Source: Bacteroidales bacterium (lineage in GTDB: Bacteria > Bacteroidota > Bacteroidia > Bacteroidales > JAADGE01). From it: DNA of 8,073 nucleotides. Of this stretch, positions 5,481 through 8,073 are shown in pieces. How positions within the stretch are numbered: the stretch's first letter is position 1; each line of letters opens with the position of its first letter. The translations under genes and the position numbers were made by a program. The notes below the pieces were generated by a model. That model did not search any database. It saw only the letters and a list, made by a program, of their open reading frames with translations, and had not been told where the DNA came from. The stretch covers positions 1 to 8,073 of the forward strand of contig JAOZQB010000134.1 of NCBI GenBank assembly GCA_029932445.1, in the 5' to 3' direction.

Positions 5481-7405
5481 AAAGTAAAATAGGCGTATAT
5501 ATTTGTCATTGCGGAGGAAATATTTCGGATTATGTTGATGTAAATAAAGTGAGAGAAGCCGTAAAAGATATTGACGGTGTTGAAATTTCTTTAGATACCA
5601 TGTTTGCATGTGCAGATTCAAGTCAAACCCAAATAGCAAATGATATTTCTGAAAAAAAACTTGACGGGTTGGTTGTTGCCTCTTGTTCTCCTAAACTTCA
5701 TTACCCTACTTTCAGTGCAGTAGCAGAACGCGGCGGATTGAATAAATACAATTATGTGCATGCAAATATTCGTGAGCAAGTTTCTTGGGCACATTCTGAT
5801 GATAAAGCCGGTGCAACCGAAAAAGCAATAAAAATTGTAAAAGCGGCTATTGCCAGAGTTAAAGAATCTGTTTCTTTAGAACCCATCGAAATAAAAGCTG
5901 AAAAATCAATAGCAGTTTTAGGTGCCGGAGTTGCGGGAATGAGAGCAGCCAAAGAACTTGCCGATCTTGGGATGCAAGTCTATTTAATTGAAAGAGAACA
6001 TTTTGTAGGCGGCAGAATTTCACAGTTAGATTATTTGTGCGGTGCTGATGAAACGGGGAAAGAACTTGTAACACAGTTGTATGAAAAAATTCATGAACAT
6101 CCGAATGTAACACTTTTTACGGGTGCGGAAGTGATTAAAAAGGGCGGAAGTATAGGAAATTTTAAAATTAAAGTAAAAATCACACCTCGTTATATAAATG
6201 ACACATGTAACAAAGAAGAGTTGCTGAAAGCAATCGAAGTGTGTCCGGTTGAAGTTGAAGATGATTTTAATTTCAATATCACAAAACGGAAGGCCATATA
6301 CAGAAATTACGATAGTGAATATCCGCAAAAACCTACTATTGACAATAAAAATTGTACACGCTGCGGCGAATGTGAAAAAGTTTGTTCAAGTATTGACTTT
6401 TCTCAAAAAGAAGAAATATTGGATTTAACGGTCGGGTCAATTTTGGCAGCTACCGGTTTTGATCCGTATCAGCCTAAAGAAAACGAATTCGGTTGGGGTA
6501 TCGAAAATGTGGTCACCTTACCGCAATTTCGACGAATAATTAACATGTGTGATGATAAATTGGTGTATCAGGGAAAAGAAATTAAAAACATTGCTTACAT
6601 CTATTGTGTGGGCAGTCGCCAGGTTGACGGCGATAATAAATATTGTTCTCGATATTGCTGTACAGCAACACTTTATACCTCTATTCTGACACATAAAAAA
6701 TATAAAGGAATTAAGAGTTTTCATTTTAACAGAGGCATACGAACATACGGAAAACAAGAAGTTATTTATGACGAAGCATCACAACTCGGAGATATATTTC
6801 TGCAATCTTATGAATATGATCCGGCAACCGTTGAAGAAAACGGAGATAAAACAACCGTTAAAATAAAAGATATTTTAACCGGCGGACAGGAACTTGAAGT
6901 GGATGCGGATTTGGTTGTTCTGGTAACAGGAATGGAACCTCGGAATGATTGCAGTATCGGAGATGTTTTAAAAATTCCGAAAGGAAGAGACCGATTTTAT
7001 AACGAAATTCACATGAAATTGCGTCCGGTAGAAACCGTGATTGACGGTGTTACAATTGCCGGAGCTTGCCAAGGACCGAAAAATATTATGGAGTCGATGA
7101 ATTCGGCATTATCGGCAGCCGCAAAATCGTATTCTATTGTAAATAAAGGTGAATTGGCATTGGAACCGATTATTGCAAAAGTTGATAAAGATACTTGTAT
7201 TTGGTGCGGCAAATGTGCCGAAGCTTGTCCGTATGATGCAATAAGCATGATAAAAGAAAACGGAAAAGATATTGCCGAAATTAATGAATCGGTTTGTAAA
7301 GGTTGCGGAATGTGTCTGCCGGTTTGCGAAAGTGATTCTATTGATATGGACGGTTTTACTAACAAAGAAATTGAAAGTATGATAAACGTTCTTGCAATGT
7401 CTTAA
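5477..7405 (+). CDS. HdrA-like flavoprotein, full-length (QmoB-like without its MvhD domain)
   Basis: This 642-residue protein has full-length HdrA architecture. The N-terminal domain (1-130) has the typical IGVYICHCGGNISDYVDV opening (C10, C12), FACADSSQ with C45, and VASCSPKLH with C70. The FAD core starts at GAGVAG (149-154). The inserted ferredoxin keeps one complete [4Fe-4S] motif (C293, C296, C299, C303); the preceding site is degenerate, with only C244 and C256. CVGSR (377-381) and C390/C394/C395 follow. A C-terminal ferredoxin carries two clusters: C574, C577, C580, C584 and C607, C610, C613, C617. It lacks the CxxC of the FPTLDCAACI region found in its shorter neighbour. QmoB combines such a protein with an MvhD domain, which here is a separate gene 1.5 kb upstream. 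The start overlaps the stop of a small ORF. It is probably the large subunit of the complex. Confidence 0.9.
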   Translation: MKSKIGVYICHCGGNISDYVDVNKVREAVKDIDGVEISLDTMFACADSSQTQIANDISEKKLDGLVVASCSPKLHYPTFSAVAERGGLNKYNYVHANIREQVSWAHSDDKAGATEKAIKIVKAAIARVKESVSLEPIEIKAEKSIAVLGAGVAGMRAAKELADLGMQVYLIEREHFVGGRISQLDYLCGADETGKELVTQLYEKIHEHPNVTLFTGAEVIKKGGSIGNFKIKVKITPRYINDTCNKEELLKAIEVCPVEVEDDFNFNITKRKAIYRNYDSEYPQKPTIDNKNCTRCGECEKVCSSIDFSQKEEILDLTVGSILAATGFDPYQPKENEFGWGIENVVTLPQFRRIINMCDDKLVYQGKEIKNIAYIYCVGSRQVDGDNKYCSRYCCTATLYTSILTHKKYKGIKSFHFNRGIRTYGKQEVIYDEASQLGDIFLQSYEYDPATVEENGDKTTVKIKDILTGGQELEVDADLVVLVTGMEPRNDCSIGDVLKIPKGRDRFYNEIHMKLRPVETVIDGVTIAGACQGPKNIMESMNSALSAAAKSYSIVNKGELALEPIIAKVDKDTCIWCGKCAEACPYDAISMIKENGKDIAEINESVCKGCGMCLPVCESDSIDMDGFTNKEIESMINVLAMS

Positions 7406-7436
7406 TTATTTATTTTAAATTCTGAAACATTGAATT

Positions 7437-7721
7437 ATGAGTGAGGGAAATAAAAAAACAGTTTTAATAATGAAGGAGAAACATCAAGTTCCTCAAGATG
7501 TTAAAGATGAACTTAAGTTTTTCGTAAAAACAAAAAAAGCAATTTTGAAAGCATTAAAAGAAAAACGAATGACGGTTCCCGAATTGTCTGAAGAGCTTAA
7601 TATGCCGAAAGATAAAGTTTTGTATTTTACGATGTCGTTGTTAAAATACGGTTTCGTTGCAGTTGATGAAATTGATGATATGGATGAATATTTTTATTAT
7701 AAAATAAAAGATAATGGCTAA
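7437..7721 (+). CDS. Small winged-helix protein embedded in the Hdr/Qmo-like operon
   Basis: This is a 94-residue, strongly charged cytoplasmic protein. After a basic leader, residues about 30-90 read as a winged helix: helix KTKKAILKALKEKR (31-44), helix TVPELSEELN (46-55), recognition-type helix PKDKVLYFTMSLLKYG (57-72), then a two-strand wing FVAVDEID...EYFYYKI. This is MarR/ArsR-like in pattern, but no ligand or metal site is visible and there is no cysteine. It lies 31 nt after the long hdrA-like gene and overlaps the next gene by 8 nt, so it is translationally coupled to the QmoC-like subunit. It could be a local regulator, or a winged-helix fold serving as a structural subunit or assembly factor of the complex. 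I cannot name it more closely. Confidence 0.7.
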   Translation: MSEGNKKTVLIMKEKHQVPQDVKDELKFFVKTKKAILKALKEKRMTVPELSEELNMPKDKVLYFTMSLLKYGFVAVDEIDDMDEYFYYKIKDNG

Positions 7722-8073
7722 AATAAATCCCAAATTTACAGATGAACTAAAAAAATACGGTGCATTTGATTTGAATGCTTGTTATAATTGCGGTCATTGC
7801 ACGGCAGTTTGTTCTTTATCAACCGAAGAGGACTCGTTTCCTCGTGAAATGGTTCGTTTTAGTGTGTTAGGTTTGGAAGAAAACCTTAAAACTTCTTTAA
7901 AACCTTGGTTGTGTTACTATTGCGGAGAATGTAGCGAGACGTGTCCGCGTCAGGCGTTTCCGGGTGAATTAATGATGACCCTGAGAAGATGGCTGACAGC
8001 AAAATACGATTGGACACATCTTTCGGGTTTATTGTATAAATCATTACCTGTAAGTATTACATTTTTTCTTTTA
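7714..8073 (+). CDS. HdrC/QmoC-like iron-sulfur protein, 3' end cut by window edge
   Basis: 120 codons are visible and the frame is open to the edge. Two [4Fe-4S] motifs of HdrC type are complete: CYNCGHCTAVC (C23, C26, C29, C33) and CYYCGECSETC (C67, C70, C73, C77). They are followed by PRQAFPGELMMTLRRW and AKYDWTHLSGLLYKS, a stretch that in QmoC joins the cluster domain to a NarI-like cytochrome b membrane domain. The last visible residues (SITFFLL) turn hydrophobic, consistent with a first membrane helix just beyond the edge. In the Qmo complex this subunit links the HdrA-like flavoproteins to the quinone pool. Its ATG lies inside the last codons of the winged-helix gene (8-nt overlap). 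The HdrC family is sure; the membrane fusion is inferred from the visible linker. Confidence 0.85.
   Translation, partial: MAKINPKFTDELKKYGAFDLNACYNCGHCTAVCSLSTEEDSFPREMVRFSVLGLEENLKTSLKPWLCYYCGECSETCPRQAFPGELMMTLRRWLTAKYDWTHLSGLLYKSLPVSITFFLL

Noticed and set aside
2320..8073. Sulfate reduction operon or canonical methanogen heterodisulfide reductase
   Set aside because: No aprBA, sat or dsrAB is in view, and no hdrB (CCG-domain) gene; the HdrC-like protein has a QmoC-type linker. The Qmo-like label is kept only as a resemblance.

Overview
The window is AT-rich DNA. A Bacteroidota origin, probably an anaerobic Bacteroidales-type lineage, is suggested by a TAnnTTTG-type -7 promoter box, the near absence of Shine-Dalgarno sequences before confidently assigned genes, and the general look of the proteins. 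This assignment is inference; there is no rRNA or marker gene in view.

Layout. The left 2.15 kb is read on the minus strand: a Crp/Fnr-family regulator (1470-2150), an exported protein made of two copies of one domain (397-1440), and a GNAT acetyltransferase that starts at TTG and runs off the left edge (1-392). A short divergent control region (2151-2319) holds a perfect CRP-type operator, TGTGA-N6-TCACA, and a Bacteroidota-type promoter. From 2320 to the right edge everything is on the plus strand with small gaps, and reads as one operon: DsrE-like protein, DsrE2-like protein, TusA, a free-standing MvhD-like protein, a short HdrA-like flavoprotein (QmoA-like), a possible 28-codon small ORF, a full-length HdrA-like flavoprotein (QmoB-like), a small winged-helix protein, and the start of a QmoC-like HdrC protein that is cut by the right edge.

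How the genes may work together. TusA and DsrE-family proteins pass sulfane sulfur as cysteine persulfides. HdrA/MvhD/HdrC modules of the Qmo type move electrons between a soluble partner and the membrane quinone pool. Having both in one operon, with no sulfite reductase (dsrAB), APS reductase (aprBA), sat or hdrB gene in view, suggests a sulfur-carrier-linked, membrane-connected electron-transfer complex. It resembles both the QmoABC complex of sulfate reducers and the sHdr sulfur-oxidation clusters but matches neither exactly. The Crp/Fnr regulator keeps the CRP residues that read TGTGA half-sites, so it is the likely controller of the operon from the operator between them. The substrate and the direction of electron flow cannot be read from the sequence.
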